64,000 bases of DNA, taken from contig NC_133104.1 of the NCBI RefSeq assembly GCF_022965805.1, positions 27,648,069-27,712,068 of the forward strand. Direction: 5' to 3'. The DNA is from Primulina eburnea (Eukaryota; Streptophyta; Magnoliopsida; Lamiales; Gesneriaceae). The notes under the pieces were generated by a model. The model ran no database searches. It was not told where the DNA came from and saw only the letters and a list, made by a program, of their open reading frames with translations. Both the position numbers and the translations under genes were made by a program. Shown piece after piece: positions 31,464-44,000 of this stretch; the first letter of the stretch is position 1, and the number at the start of each line of letters is the position of its first letter.

Positions 31464-33643
31464 TATCTAGCAGTGGAATCGAGGTGGATCCAGCAAAAGT
31501 AGCAGCTGTCAAGGAATGGGTTGAGCCGAAGAATGCATCAGAGATCCGTAGCTTTTTGGGTTAAGCTGGCTACTACCGTAAGTTTATTAAGGGATTTTCA
31601 TCCATAGCAGTGCCACTCACTTCACTAACCAAGAAAAATGCCAAATTTTTGTGGGGTGATGAATGTCAGAAGAGCTTCGATACGTTGAAGCAAGCTCTTA
31701 TTTCTGCGTCGGTGCTAGTCATGCCGTTAGGGCAAGGAGATTTCGTATTATATACCGATGCATCTAAGCTCGGGCTAGGCACAGTATTGATGCAGCGAGG
31801 TCGGGTCATAGCTTATGCTTCCAGGCAGTTGAAGGTGCACGAGAAGAATTACCCGACTCACGACCTGGAGTTAGCCGCCGTTGTCTTCGCACTGAAAATT
31901 TGGAGACACTACCTATACGGCGAGAAATGCCAGATTTTCACCGATCATAAGAGTCTCAAATATTTCTTCACGCAGAAAGAGTTGAATATGAGACAGAGAC
32001 GGTGGTTGGAACTTGTGAAAGATTACGACTGCGAAATTAGCTACCATCCGGGAAAGGCTAATGTTGTCGCAGACTCTTTGAGCAGAAAATTTGCCGTCAT
32101 AGCTCAGTTATCAGCACAGAGACCTCTTCAGTCTGAGATTCAGAAGTTTGGTCTAGAGGTTTATCGTGAGGGCAGAGCTCCTAGGCTGTCTAATCTGACA
32201 GTCAAATCTGATTTGCTAGACCGTATCCGGGCAGGACAGTCTTCGGATGAGCAGCTTCAGAAATGGAGACTGAGAGACGAAGCCAAGGGCAGTGTTCTCT
32301 ACACAATGGCAGATGGAATTGTGAGATACAGAGGCAGAATGTGGGTGCCAAGTGTTGGTTCGATCAGACAGGATATTTTGACAGAGGCACACACATCTCC
32401 GTATTCTATCCATCCAGGAGGTACCAAGATGTATGAGGATCTCCAGATTTTGTATTGGTGGCCAGGGATGAAGAGAGACATCCTCCGATTTGTGTCAGAA
32501 TGCCTCACTTGCCAGCAAGTAAAAGCTGAACATCAGAGGCCAGCAGGATTGGTTAAGCCACTCCCCATTCCCGAGTGGAAATGGGAGAACATTACTATGG
32601 ATTTTGTGGTTGGGTTGCCGAGGTCAGTCAGAGGATCGAATTCTATTTGGGTTATAGTGGACCGACTCACCAAGTCAGCACATTTCTTACCAGTGAAGAC
32701 GACTTTCTCCATGGCTCAGTATGCGGAGCTTTATATCAGGGAGATAGTCCGTCTGCATGGATTCCCAGTTTCAATTGTGTCCGACAGGGACCCGAGGTTT
32801 ACATCGTCTTTCTGGAAGAGCTTACATGCAGCCATGGTGACAAAATTGCTGTTCAGTACAGCCTTTCACCCGCAGACAGATGGCCAGTCTGAGCGAGTGA
32901 TTCAGATTTTGGAGGATTTGCTAAGGGCCTGTATGATTGATTTTCAAGGAAGTTGGGAGTCTAAGCTACATCTAGTGGAGTTCACATACAACAATAGTTT
33001 CCAAGCATCCATTGGTATGGCTCCCTATGAGGCTTTGTATGGAAGAAAGTGCAGATCACCAGTTCATTGGGATGAAGTTGGTGAGAGAGCAGAACTTGGT
33101 CCAGAGATAGTTCAGCAGACTGCAGACGTGGTGGTCAAGATTCGTAACAGAATGAAGACTGCCCAAAGCCGTCAAAAGAGCTATGCCGATAAGAGGAGAA
33201 GAGATCTCGAGTTTGCCGTAGTAGATCACGTTTTTATGAAGATAGCACCTATGAAGGGTGTAATGAGATTTGGGAAGAGAGGCAAGCTGAGTCCGAGGCT
33301 CATTGGACCGTTCGAGATTTTGGACAGGGTTGGGACATTAGCTTACCGTGTAGCCCTTCCGCCGAATCTGGCCGAGGTGCACAATGTGTTCCAAGTTTCC
33401 ATGCTGAGGAAGTATCTAGCTAATCCTTCGCATGTTCTGAGCTACGAGCCGTTGCACTTGGCTCCGGACTTGTCTTATGAGGAGAAACCAGTCCAAATCC
33501 TAGACAGGCAAGAGCGTAGGCTCCGGAACAAAGTGACTGAGCTAGTCAAAGTCCGGTGGCTAAACCAATCAGTGGAAGAGGCCACATGGGAGTTCGAAGC
33601 AGATATGAGACTTCGCTACCCGGAGTTGTTCGGTAAGATTTAA
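31408..33643 (+). pseudogene. Element C end of RT, RNase H, integrase and chromodomain-like tail
   Basis: In the second frame: SSGIEVDPAKVAAVKEW, EIRSFLG, a TAA at 31562-31564 in place of a leucine codon, [13 protein letters not shown], then an open 677 codons. RNase H is at [19 protein letters not shown], and integrase has an [17 protein letters not shown] zinc region, [23 protein letters not shown] and [17 protein letters not shown]. The tail has [27 protein letters not shown] and [14 protein letters not shown] with [12 protein letters not shown]. It ends 36 bp before the 3' LTR. Two lesions (the deletion and the stop) inactivate it. Confidence 0.9.
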
Positions 33644-33679
33644 TTTCGAGGACGAAATTTTTATAAGTGGTGAAGGAAC

Positions 33680-36338
33680 TGCAGTGCCCAAATTCAGTAC
33701 ACGTATAACCCAAATTATTAAATAATTTAGTTAATTTTATATTGATTTTAGCGGTGCATGATTTATTTAAATGCCTTATTTTAAATTATTTATGTTTATG
33801 TGATGCACGTTAAAATGTTATTCGAGTTTCGTGTTTCAGGCGTTCATTCGAAGCGGGATCGAAGAAAAGACCCGGTGACGGATTTTGGCAATTTAAAGTG
33901 TGGTATTTTATTTTAAGTTAAGGATGGGGTATTTTAAATAATTTATTAAGTTTTTAGTATTTTAAAAGCCTTATTTATGTATTTAGTAATTTAAGAGTTT
34001 AGAACTTTTAAAATTAGTGTGTAATTATTTAATGGAGGAGTTTGATTGAATTAGTGGGTGTCAACCTTTAATTAGTATTTTAATTAGTTAATTTAGCACT
34101 AATTTCTCCTAATTAAAAACCCACACACACGTTACACACACTCACACACACTTACACGTTTTTACACACACTAAAACACACAACACACCCTACACATCTT
34201 ATTTTCAGATTTTTAAGAGATAGAAACCTAGGGTTTCAAAAGTAAGAGCGGCCGCCCCTCTCCCTTCATCTCCCAGCGAGTTTTGGTGATTTTATTGCTT
34301 GAAAGTCGAGCCGCAAGTCGCCCCAGATCAACCTCGCTTCTATCTCCGCTTCGATAACGCCGTTTCGGTAACGTTTGATATCAAAAGGCACGTATATTCT
34401 GTTCTTGATGCATCGATCATGTCATATTATGCGTGCGTTGTTATTTATGCGTAAAACCATGTGTATGTTGTGTAGAAGTTTGAGCAATCATGTTTAAATC
34501 GCTTTTGAAACCCTCTTTAGATCTGAAATTTGCGTTTTTTCTGTTCTGGTTGAAACTGCGATTTTTCAGTCGAGATTTCAAGAAAACTTTCAACCACAAA
34601 ATTGTAAAACTTTTCGATGCCTTCGATTTGATATAAAATTGGAGATTTTTGAATGAAAATTGAGTGAGTTATGGCGTTTTTCGTGGGACTGCTCAAACTG
34701 CGACTTTTACGAAAATGGTGTTCTTGAAGTTATTTGTTGCAGGCTTCGTTGGGAATCGACGGGTGATTGTTGTTGTGTCTAGGTATGATCGGTATGATGT
34801 TGGGTCGTTATTTATCATGCCGTTCGGTGTTGATAGGCACTAGAATGCATAAGAAGTCGTAGGAACCAATTGGTGTCAATTGCCGCATTTTCTCAAATTG
34901 TATGTGTCGTAGGGGAACGTCGTTGTTTGGGTGTTTGTACGAGTTTAGGCCGATGCTATGGTGTCTTAGGAGGTGTCTTGAAGTATCGTTTCATAGCAAT
35001 TCGGGTTGATTGAGAAGAATGAACTATTATGTCAAGCTTTCACGCAGGTTTCGACTTCCAGTGTCTAGCCGGACCCCCACACGGACCCTGCCACGGGGTC
35101 CGTGCCCTTTGTCCACCCGAAGTGTCTTTTTCCAGAGACTAGACGGACCCCTACACGGACCTTGGCATGGGGTCCGTGCCTTTGTTTCTTTTCGGTGTCT
35201 TTTTCTAGAGTCTACACGGACCCCCACACGGACCTTGACACGGGGTCCGTGTCCACCTTTTTTTTCGAGCCCTTTTCACCTGAGCCTACACGGACCCCTA
35301 CGCGGATGTAGGCACGGGGTCCGTATCCTTTATATTTTGAGAAAAATATTATAACATGTTTGAGGTTTGATGTCATGGTTTAGTGCAATGATTTACAAGG
35401 TCGAGCTATGGGAATTTTAGAACGTCCTAAGGAATTGAACGAACTCGTAAGTAAGCGTGATTACCTACGTCTAAGTTATGCAAGTTACGTATGTGAATTC
35501 ATGTTAGTATGTTGCAGCAACGGCCCCGATCGAAGTCCAATGAATCCCTCAACGCCAAGTAAGTATGTATGACGTGCAAGAAAAATATTTTAAGTTTTGA
35601 GGTATGTTAATTGTCTTGTGACCATATTGAATGGGTTTGGAAGTCGGTGAACGTGGCCGAGGACCTCTCCATACCGTTAAATTATGAACGGGGATCTCAT
35701 GTATGTGGCAGTGGATACGTCCCTGTCAGCCCAGTACCGTGGTTTGTCTGATCAGGCGGTTATTATGTATGATTCACTCGCTTTGAAACATCCTCTACGC
35801 AAAATAAAGTCATGTATGTTTAAGTACGTTCAATTATGCAAGCATGTTTATGAAAGCTGTCAAGTCATGGCACGTCTACGTATGTATGTACGTATGTTCA
35901 AGTTACGTTATGCAAGCTCAAGTTTTAGTATGTACGCTCTATTTTAAAGTTGCATGCGGTTTTATTATGTAGTACTCGTTATTCCCCAGTTTATACGTGT
36001 TGAGTCTTTAGACTCACTAGACTTGATCGATGCAGGTGAGTATGTTGATGAGGAGACAGAAGGTGGCGACCAAGGGACAGGCTTGGACTGAGCGGGAGGC
36101 TAGACCAGAGTACCGTCCATGTTATTTTAACGTTTTATATAAGTTTAAAATACTCTGATTTTATGTTTTGATGCGAGATGTTTTGAACAAGCTTTCTTTT
36201 AGCAAAAAAATTCTATTGGTGATGTTTAATTTCAAATATTCTTTTCATGAATGATGAGTGACGACCGTATGGATGTTATAATAAGGAATTTTAAATTTTT
36301 CCTCAAATTTTTAAGTATGAAAAGTACGGTTCGTTACA
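33680..36338 (+). repeat. Element C 3' LTR
   Basis: 2659 bp, TGCAGTGCCCAAATTC to GGTTCGTTACA, followed by GTAAA. It is very close to the 5' LTR apart from the 61-bp length difference, mostly from the palindromic units. The polypurine tract before it is degenerate (GTGGTGAAGG). Confidence 0.93.
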
Positions 36339-36343
36339 GTAAA

Positions 36344-37829
36344 AATCCAAAGGCACGCCTATATCTCATTTTTCTCATCATTCACATCAATATATGTTGG
36401 TTTTTATGTTTTTGCATGAGAAATTTTAGTCGTATCATGTTTTGTAAGTTTGGTACGATTTTTACACGAAATATGCATTTTTCTTTATATGTAACTCATG
36501 TCCTTGCTGCGTTTGTGTAAGGGGCTGCTATATCACGGTTTTTAAGGGCTGTACATGTTGAGATCAAAGGTGTGTAGGTGATGGAGATGGAGTTGGTTCG
36601 AACCATAGAGAGAGCCGAGAGGATCTAGGGTTTTGATGATGATTGGGACTCGATCGGATTATGGTAAGAGATCGGCCGTATGGGAGTCGAACCAGGTCAT
36701 AGTGCAGACCCTAGGGGGTCTAAGTTGTGGTCCTGGAGGGCTCAACCACGGCTGGTCATGGCCTAGGGGTAGATCGAAGCGCAAGGGTTGAGATGAGTAG
36801 ACTTGTGGCTTGCTTCGGGTGATCCTCGTATGGTCGGGTGCATGTGGGTTTAGGCATGGCGTATGTCTATGAGGGTCCAGAGGTGGGCTAGGTAGAGTTG
36901 GTTCGAGGCTGATCCATGCTAGTTAGGCGTAGGGTCGAAGATTTGGCTCAGCGGTGCAACTAGGTTTAGGGTTACGAGTCCAGAAGTTTCCAGCAAGTTG
37001 TAGCCGAGATTATGGGGTTTAAAATCGATGGAATTTGGTTTTTTATGGGCTGGTAGGGTGTGAATAAGTCATGGTTAAAAATTGAGAAAGTTTGGTTAAG
37101 TTTCGGGTTGATTCGGGTTAAAACCGGGACCTCGGTCTAAGTTTTAAAACAAATCGTAAAAGTTATGGGACGAGCTCGAGGTTACGTCTAGGAAATGAAT
37201 ATAAATATGTTTTGAGGTGTTCTATTATGTTCGGTTGGCTTTGGGTCGAAATTTCGAGGCCGAGTGGTAAAATGGTCAATTCGGGTTTCTAGAGAAAAAA
37301 TGGTCATTTTGCACCCGGGTCGAGTTAGAAGTCCTGGTAGCGCCCTAATCACTAAAATTTCATATTTAAAATGTATATGATATTATGAACATGAATTTTT
37401 TTAAAAATACGAAAATATGTCGTATGGTTGATAATAAAGAAATTTACGTATATGCATGATTTTATAAGTGATAAATATGATGATGCGTTTTGAAAGATGA
37501 GAGTTGGTTATGACTAATATAAACACGAACACGAATACGAAAATGTAAGGTCAAGGCTCAGTGGATGGGTAATACTGTCGCTGATGTCCCCGCCACCGTG
37601 TACCGCGGTTATACGTAGATGGATTCATCGACTAGATCTGATACGAAAATCACAACTAATGATCTGAATTCAAATAAATAAAATGAACACCTATATGTTG
37701 ACATGATAAGATATGTTATGGAAACGTTTATGATTGACTGCTTTTATTTCATACATGTGTTTGAGTATTTTGAAAAGAGATTTTTTTAAAAATATTTAAG
37801 CAATTATTTTAAGTAGTAGACGTTTCAAT
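36344..37829 (+). mobile_element. Element D gypsy LTR, second part
   Basis: Continues the LTR interrupted by C and ends AGTAGTAGACGTTTCA at 37829, followed by a primer-like ATTGATATCAAAGC. With 25340-26048 the LTR is about 2.2 kb. It holds a G-rich leader-like stretch (36570-37000) resembling solo LTR W read on its minus strand, and AGGTCAAGGCTCAGTGG near 37550. No gene is seen. Confidence 0.6.
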
Positions 37830-38430
37830 TGATATCAAAGCAAGGGTTCTTGTAGAAGGTTGTGCCACCACCAGCTTCAGAAGTTCAGTCGTCAGGCCTC
37901 AAGTCTGTAAGTTTACTCGTTTTAAATGTTTTGAAAGTTTTATGCTATCACCTGCATGTCTATATGATATATGTTTTACAGTACATATTTATCTGCCTAT
38001 ATATTTTGAGATTAGATGTTTTAGAATTTTGATGCAAGTTGCGACATGAAATAAGAAATTATATGATTTTCATGCATGCTAGCTTTGTGGTGGAATTGGA
38101 TATGATTAAGAATTTGGCTAATAGGCTTTAGGAAATGTTGAAAATGATTTGATCGACTATATTGATTTTTGGGTATTAGTACCGATGTTCTATTTTTTGG
38201 GTCATAAGTTAGTCATGATGATTATGAATACTTTTGGAGCATGTAGATTTTCTAAAAAAAACTGATGATTCGTGGTTACTAGTTGAGTTAATTTTTATGA
38301 CCTTTATGCGTAGGAGTGATTTTGAGAGGATTTAATTTTTATGACTTTATATTATAAGGCCGAAGCCTTAGTGTTTAAAAAAAATTCCAATCCAATTTTA
38401 AAAACAATGTAAAAGTATAGGGACGTTTCA
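37830..38430 (+). mobile_element. Element D leader and probable internal deletion to a second LTR end
   Basis: Primer-like TTGATATCAAAGC at 37831 is followed by GCCTCAAGTCTGTAAGTTTA (37898), shared with the C leader. No gag or pol follows. A second LTR-end-like GGGACGTTTCA stops at 38430, suggesting most of the interior is lost. No matching target duplication was found, so the right limit is uncertain. Confidence 0.4.
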
Positions 38431-39844
38431 GGATCTCTTTCGTAGCTCCCCGAAGTGGGTGGCACTCCTCTTGCGTAACAAGGAGAAATAAATTGCCTCT
38501 TACTGAGTCTCAAAGTCTTTTGCTACAGAGGTGCACAAATGAGTCCTATCCATTTAGGACGAGATTGTTCTTGATTGTCGTCAGCAGCTGAGATAGACAG
38601 ACTTAGTGCCTAAGGAAGTGGTGATAATGATTGAGCTCGATGTTCCAGCTCCGCTTGCGGCAATCCCATAGGCTCTGTAGGCAGGAAATATTATAGGGAT
38701 GACTAAAGATACTAAGAATTTTCTGGCCTTGACTCAACTCCCTTGCAAGGACGCCATTGATGATGCCTTCTTCACAGGATAGTTTTCATTCTTTCAGACT
38801 GTATGTTGCTTCGATAGTTTGTTATGCTTTCTTAATTTATGCTGCTTTGATAGCTTGTCATTCTTGATGTTAGTGATTTTTCCGAGTACGTCAAAGTCAT
38901 TTTTTATTCGATTTTTTTTTCTGGATAACTGATTATTAGCATATTGTAATTTGTTTATTTCACGATGTTTTGTTATGATTAAATTTAGATGCAATGCATG
39001 GTGCATGGTTCTTGAGAGTGAATCGGTTTCCCAAGGTTTTTGTCTCAAAGGGAAGTCCAACATTTACCATGTAGAAGGTATCTAAGGACTCATTATTGCA
39101 TGTCTTTGAGTTCTTACAACGTCTGAACGTCTCTTGTAGGGCTGTCCAGACCTCTCATGAAAGATTTGCTTCTTATGAGTGATTAAGAATTAAGATTCCT
39201 CTTATGCAAGAATTTGCTAGTGGAGAGAATGACTAGTTTTATAATTCTCTTCAGTGTTTTTAATTAGTTGTTTCTGTTTTATGTATGTTCTTGGTATGGT
39301 ATGCGCCTTAATTTTAATAAAGAAGTAAAATTTTTGCATTTGCATTAATGTAATTCGTATGAAATAGTCCTTGCATGAGTTCTAATCGCATGGATCAAAT
39401 TGCATCGATTATCCATTTTACAGCCATTTGCACAGAGTTCGCACACAAAATTTACAGCCTTCATTTTTTACCCCTGAATTAAGTGTTTTAATTTTCTTTT
39501 CCTTTTATGTAAAACACAAATTAATTTATTTTTTGTCTCAAAAAAGTTTTCAAAAACTGTACATACGTGTACATCACTTATTTATACTTACGATATTATT
39601 ATTATTATTATTATTATAAAGTGTGAGACATTTATTTTTTATTATCTCAAAAAATTACTCCTTTTCCCGCAAGGTATATCTCTATAATATCCTTATTTAA
39701 TATTTAGATAGAATATAACATTTCATGGAAAGAAAATTCTGACATCAATCGACTTGGTATCATAGAATTTGATATCTGTAAGATTATACTTTATTTTAAT
39801 ATATAATGAACCTATTGTTTAATTACTATTTACACTGTGTTTGA
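38431..39844 (+). other. Gene-flanking region with exon-like traces, unidentified
   Basis: Plus-strand stretches read like short coding remnants (MTKDTKNFLALTQLPCKDAI at about 38700, and HGAWFLRVNRFPKVFVSKG ending in a stop at 39066-39068 after an acceptor-like TTTAG), with AATAAA at 39317. I cannot assign a family. It may be the 3' end of an old gene or pseudogene cut by element D, or chance. The rest (39340-39844) is AT-rich without features apart from an ATT run near 39596. Confidence 0.25.
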
Positions 39845-40562
39845 CAACCAGGATTTGGGAGAATTTAATAGTATTTGGATTTCAAAATCCTATTTTTACT
39901 GTTTGTCAAGATGATTCAAAAAAATGATTCGGATTTGTTCAAGATTTCATGGGATTTCAATAAATATATTCAAATCCCATCAAATTTGATAAGATTCGGT
40001 GAGATTGGATTTTAAAAACATACAATTACTTTTCTATCCAACACATCATTCTCATCAACACATCATTCTCCACCATTAGTTTATGCATGGCTAGACTTTT
40101 TTTTTTTAACTTTTTTTAGAAGTTCAAATATTTCGTTTAAATTTTATAAGTTTCTTATGTTATTTACTGATTAACAAATATAATAATAATTATAGTAATT
40201 ACCAAAACCTATTTTCAGGTTTAATAATTAATTTCATGTTAAATTTGAAATTGTTTGATGATTTTTTAATTATTATTTTATATGCACTATAATTAATAAA
40301 TTTAATTTTTGAATTTACAAATACAAATAATAAATAAAAATTATTAATTTCTAAACTTCTTTGGGTTATTTATGTTTATATGATTTCTAAGGATATCGTC
40401 GTAAAATTTTAAAATTCAAATTCGAATACTTTTTTCCTCAAATAAGAAATGGGTTTGTAAATATCATTTTTAAATTTTAAATTAAACACTAAATAGAATT
40501 TCAAATAATTGAATTTTTAAATCTAATTTCAAATCTCATGAAATCTTCTCAAATCCTGATTG
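39845..40562. mobile_element. MITE-like element upstream of the APRL gene
   Basis: CAACCAGGATTTGGGAGAAT at the left is mirrored, with a few mismatches, by ATCTTCTCAAATCCTGATTG at the right, giving terminal inverted repeats of about 22 bp around 0.7 kb of AT-rich DNA without coding potential. A clear target duplication was not found, so the superfamily is not assigned. It ends about 300 bp before the APRL start codon. Confidence 0.45.
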
Positions 40563-40868
40563 AAGAAAATAAAATACCGTACAATTTTTTTTAAAAATAA
40601 AATAAAATATGGTGATTCTTGATAATGGTAATTCCCACAATGCATAAAAAAAAAAAAAAAAAAAATCCGTGAATGGTGGTTGGTCGAGAGAGAGAGGATT
40701 GGAAGAATAATCGAAAGTAATACAAAAATCCCCACATTCTTCTACACCCATCTCTCAGCTGAAAGGGCAGAGCGTCGATTGACCCCGCTAGGGATTTTTT
40801 CTTGTTTATTCTGGTCAGAAATCTGATTATTTCGCCCAAATTGTTAGAGAATATTCTTGATTTCGTCT
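40563..40868 (+). promoter_or_regulatory. Promoter-proximal region and 5' UTR of the APRL gene
   Basis: 306 bp with an A run of about 20 (40647-40667) and a GA-rich GAGAGAGAGAGG at 40687, a common plant core-promoter or leader motif. No clear TATA box is seen. The MITE directly upstream leaves little ancestral promoter DNA. Confidence 0.4.
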
Positions 40869-41051
40869 ATGGAGGTTCCGATCAGAAAATGCGCTCGTGT
40901 GTTCATGTGTATATTGGCCGCTTCGGCGGCGGCGTTTCGACCGGCGTCCGCGACCCCAGCTGCTTGTCATCCTCGTGAATACAAAACCTTTATTCACGAT
41001 CTGAAGTCCCAGTGCCCGTTTTCGACCCCTTTGTATCTTTCTGCGATACAG
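40869..41051 (+). CDS. APRL: APRL exon 1
   Basis: 61 codons from ATG ([12 protein letters not shown]) with the signal peptide and [14 protein letters not shown], ending in phase 0 at donor GTGATT. An upstream in-frame TTG at 40857 is not a plausible start. Confidence 0.88.
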
Positions 41052-44000
41052 GTGATTATCTGGTTTTAATTTTGGTTAAAGTAATTTGAAATGTGCTATA
41101 TGTGATTTACGAATTGATTATACGTTTTTTTATTCTTACAAATTTGTTTTATTTCTTGTTTCTTGTTTTCATTTCGAGTAATTGCTGGTATTATTGGTAT
41201 TCAGCTTTTTATGTTACCTAGAAGGCTAACTCCGCAAAAGCTCATTTCTTTTCTTTAAATGTGTTGGAAACCATTTCATTAAATGTTCCCTGTTGGGATG
41301 CCATACTTGGATATGTAGAGAAAAGAGGACATGTGAACTTTGAATGATTTTTCATGTCACAATGAACTACCAAATGGCTTCTTTCATGAGTACTTCTTGG
41401 ATGGGGTTTTATGTCGATAAACTCATAAACCAAACTGCGTTAAAGTATGTTTATATTAAAATGAACTAGGCAGAAGATCGATATTTGTAAGCTTTGTTGG
41501 TATTTTGCATGATCCTCAATTTTATCACAATCCAAGCTCGCAATAATACATTTTTGACAATGTACATGTACCGTTGGTATCATTCGATTCTAAATTTTCT
41601 TAAACTGATTAATAACTTTCAACCCATCAAAAAATTGGAACTATGGAAATTAATTTCTCTTACAGTAACTCATGCATCAATGGGTGATTGGTCGATGATT
41701 TTAATGCTAAAATGAATTTTATTCTGGATAGGCAATTATACAATTCGCAAGTATACCATGATCTGCTGATTTGTACTAAGGTGTTTATTGACGATAATAA
41801 TAATGGATAACTATTATGGATGTCATTATGACAGTTCTTGCTCGTTCAGACCGTGGGAATGGCGTCCCTAGTCCCAACTTAGAGAGGAAATAGAATTTAT
41901 GTATGTCTATTAGGCTATTAAATTTTTCCTTTTTTCATTATCATATTGAAATATTCCAAAGATTTGACTATTATTAATAAATTTATTGTTGCATATGAAA
42001 ACACACATACTTACCACTGTTTACCAACATTGAAGCAAAATCTAAGATTCTGCCCAAAATATCTAGTCATCATCAGCATACGATAAAAAAATAACCGTGT
42101 CCATATCCTACCATTCCCTCATAAGAATTTGAAGAAAGTTAAACAAAAAAATCACACGTGGCATATAACATTTGAACAATAGTAAAATTGTAGGCTCACC
42201 TTTCCAAAATCCCAAATGAAAGAGGTGGCTGCTCCCATCATGATCATTGTCAATCACAGTGTGGGGACCCGGACGCTAATCATCTTTTTAATCATGATTG
42301 ACACTAATTAATCAATTATAGTAATAGGGTCTAATTTTAATTTTTTTTTAAAATGCGGAAGATAATGGAATCAAACTCCTATGCATATCAGTATAAAAGT
42401 ATAAATCTGATAAAATATACAATCATACATACTCAGGTTCAACAACTACTATCAAGTGTTCAAACCCTAGCTCTACTCCAAGTCCGGTATCACCACTCTA
42501 ATCTCGGTCTGTCTTCATCTCTGTGACCCTGTACCTGTCCCATCTGTTGTCATGCACACATACAAACAAGACAACAGCCGGATAACTCCGGTGAGATATA
42601 AATATCCCAGTATAAACAATGTATTAAATGCAATCATATAAAACATATATAAAAGCATAAACAAACATCAAAACATGTATCTAGTCTGACTACATGTATC
42701 AATGACTCGTGATCTAATCTTATCTTATCTCAATTCTAGGGATCCCAATCTAATTTAGACTTTGGTATGCTGTATCGAGTGTCTGAGATAGACGTCGATC
42801 TACATCTAAGGCTCTTCGATACACCGTAAGTCTAGAGTCTTATCGGTTCTGAGAAAGACTCGGCGGTTCTGCCCTAGCTAGGCTGTCTGCCCTAGACTCG
42901 GACTCTGACTCTGTTCTAAGTCAATAGATTAACATATCAATCTGATAATCTGCAAATATCAATGCAATATAATAAAGTATGTGATTTAGGGAAACTCAAG
43001 TCAAACCTAACTCGAGTTGTGCAATCCCGAATCAACATTTATTTATACCTTTCTTGCTGTCGATCTGATACAATCAAAGTCTTGATTCAAAGTCTGTCAC
43101 TGTTCAATCTGGCAATGACAATACCAATATTCTGTATCAATATTCTAATCAAATCACAACATCTCTGTTTTATCAAATTCTGACAATATAACAGTACAAT
43201 CTTGTGATACTGATAATACTATATCAGTCTATATCAATTCCAAACATTTACAATCAACCACCATACGAATCTGATATCAATTCTAGTCAATTTCCTTCTG
43301 AAATTCATAACAATTCCATATTCAGTCCGTTTCTTAATCTGACTTCGATTCTACGCTGTCTAACATGTCAAGAACATCATATATGAATTCAATTCAATTC
43401 TGACAATATCATAATTTCCAAACATGTCAAAACGTAACAAAACTTACGTCTTGTAGTAGCCTGCGTTGCTATGACCACAGTACCGAAGTCTGATTTAAAA
43501 TCTTACGGACGGATTGAAATATAAAGGCGTAAGGATTTTTCACAAAGTTTCTCTGAAACCTTTCTCGATTTCTCATTATTTATTCTCATAGATTCTGAAG
43601 GCAACGTATATATATATATCCGATTGCATGTAAACGAAACGTGGCTTCTTTTCACAATTTGAAAGTGGCGCTCGGGCGGTCAAAAACTACCGCCTGGGCG
43701 CCAACTCTTCTGCCCGCAACGTAAATTTGATGAACACTGGCGCTCGGGCGGTCAAAAACTACCGCTCGGGCGCCAGCATTTCTGTCCACCAATTGTGTAC
43801 TTCATATGCTTGGCCCAATTTGATCTCGTAATAGCCCGTCTATAATTATATCAATTTAATTTCAATAATCTCCGCTTAACGTGATATAAAATCTAGGGCA
43901 TTACATTTCTCCCCCCCTAAGATACGATTTCGTCCTCGAAATCACAAGCATTTCATTCGTATCAACAAGGAGTATATATACAAAACTGTATATATATATA

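Larger units (their letters stand above)
26049..36338 (+). mobile_element. Element C: complete Ty3/gypsy Tekay-like element
   Basis: 10.3 kb, bounded by GTAAA duplications, with LTRs at 26049-28768 and 33680-36338 (TGYAGTGCCC to TTCGTTACA), leader, gag, a probable intron, and protease-RT-RNase H-integrase with a chromodomain-like tail. The LTRs are very similar but differ in the number of an 18-bp palindromic unit. The coding region has a stop in gag codon 10, a single-base deletion in RT and a stop after it, so it is not autonomous. Confidence 0.95.

Noticed and set aside
40529..40839. Phe-rich minus-strand frames upstream of APRL
   Set aside because: They are produced by the A run at 40647-40667 in the promoter region.
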